From Vicinamibacterales bacterium (lineage in GTDB: Bacteria > Acidobacteriota > Vicinamibacteria > Vicinamibacterales > UBA8438): a DNA stretch of 64,000 bases. This document shows, piece by piece, positions 63,636 through 64,000 of the stretch. Numbering within the stretch: the stretch's first letter is position 1; each line of letters starts with the position of its first letter. The notes under the pieces were generated by a model that saw only the letters and a list, made by a program, of their open reading frames with translations, did not search any database and was not told where the DNA came from. The stretch lies in contig CALLXD010000021.1 in assembly GCA_937766455.1 (NCBI GenBank), positions 1-64,000 on the forward strand. The letters run 5' to 3'. Made by a program: the position numbers and the translations under genes.

Positions 63636-64000
63636 ATGTCCTCAGAGTCACTCGAGACGTTCCCCAATCCCAAGCGGTCGCGTGAATACGACATCGCGAT
63701 CGTCTGCCCAGAATTCACGTCGCTGTGCCCGAAGACGGGGCTGCCTGATTTCGGCGAGATCCATATTACGTACGTACCGGACGCGCGCTGCCTTGAGTTG
63801 AAGGCCCTGAAGTACTACTTTGTTGATTTTCGGAACCGCGGCATCTTCTACGAGCACGTGACGAACGAAATTCTCGATGACCTCGTCACCGCGTGTTCGC
63901 CACGGAGCATGACGGTAGAGGGCAGGTTCTCCGTGCGAGGAGGTATCACGACCCGCGTCACCGCGCGCTTCGTCAAGCCTCGCCGGCGCACGAAAGCGGC
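63636..64000 (+). CDS. queF: 7-cyano-7-deazaguanine reductase (QueF), 5' part
   Basis: The first 121 residues are visible; the frame is open at the window edge. It starts ESLETFPNPKRSREYDIAIV and has CPEFTSLCPKTGLPDFGEI, with the catalytic Cys and Asp of the short QueF type, then LELKALKYYFVDFRNRGIF and EHVTNEILDDL. QueF reduces preQ0 to preQ1 with NADPH in queuosine synthesis. Confidence 0.93.
   Translation, partial: MSSESLETFPNPKRSREYDIAIVCPEFTSLCPKTGLPDFGEIHITYVPDARCLELKALKYYFVDFRNRGIFYEHVTNEILDDLVTACSPRSMTVEGRFSVRGGITTRVTARFVKPRRRTKA

Overview
The window is GC-rich bacterial chromosome, most like an Acidobacteriota genome of the Vicinamibacteria type. The clues are a TonB-dependent receptor with an N-terminal carboxypeptidase-regulatory domain next to secreted carboxypeptidase-regulatory/TPR proteins, an aa3-oxidase assembly cluster, and a wide set of Gram-negative housekeeping genes. 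The phylum is inferred from gene content only.

Layout. 1-3384: three-subunit molybdenum hydroxylase plus a MoaD-like carrier. 3389-6287: proline racemase family enzyme, frameshifted TPR protein, small membrane protein. 6372-7835: TIR-domain membrane protein cut off by an IS6-type element remnant. 7853-12236: LysR regulator divergent from a SulP transporter, beta-carbonic anhydrase and a DUF2490 protein (inorganic carbon uptake). 12570-12644: tRNA-Glu(CTC). 12741-17459: M23 peptidase, cupredoxin-like lipoprotein, heme A synthase (three frameshifts), heme O synthase, DUF420. 17468-19852: fused AmiE-like/NamZ-like peptidoglycan-recycling protein. 19934-24857: two secreted CarboxypepD_reg/TPR proteins and a TonB receptor. 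25000-32619: fatty-acid beta-oxidation operon (fadR, fadN, two hydrolases, fadA, fadE) behind a FadR-like operator, with the gene order of the Bacillus fadNAE operon. 32658-34964: DUF1684 lipoprotein, HAD phosphatase, SirB1-like protein. 34941-35912: island bounded by 32-bp imperfect direct repeats, holding a reverse-transcriptase relic, a REP-associated tyrosine transposase and four REP elements. 35947-55447: mostly housekeeping genes (rhodanese, purine permease, double-domain ThyX, peptide deformylase, ThiI, cobalamin adenosyltransferase, MutY, MutT, YgfZ, LipB, lipoamide acyltransferase) with several degenerate enzymes (pseudokinase beside an FHA protein, malate-dehydrogenase-like protein, serine-less alpha/beta hydrolase). 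55692-62751: a likely undescribed RiPP/signalling locus. 62818-64000: a small unknown protein, HU, and the start of QueF.

The main discovery candidate is 55692-62751: an NtrC-type response regulator, a sigma-54-like promoter, a radical SAM/SPASM maturase, a 31-residue precursor peptide with a strong ribosome-binding site, a damaged second precursor sharing the SYCT..-DDWK core, an oligopeptide-binding lipoprotein and a membrane histidine kinase. It looks like a modified-peptide production and sensing circuit.

At least ten conserved genes carry single-base frame breaks, four of them as one extra base in a run of exactly five C or G. This suggests sequencing or assembly error more than decay, so broken genes are annotated at full length with the break stated. 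Several genes have a TATAAT-like hexamer 6-9 nt before the start codon and no ribosome-binding site, which points to leaderless transcription.
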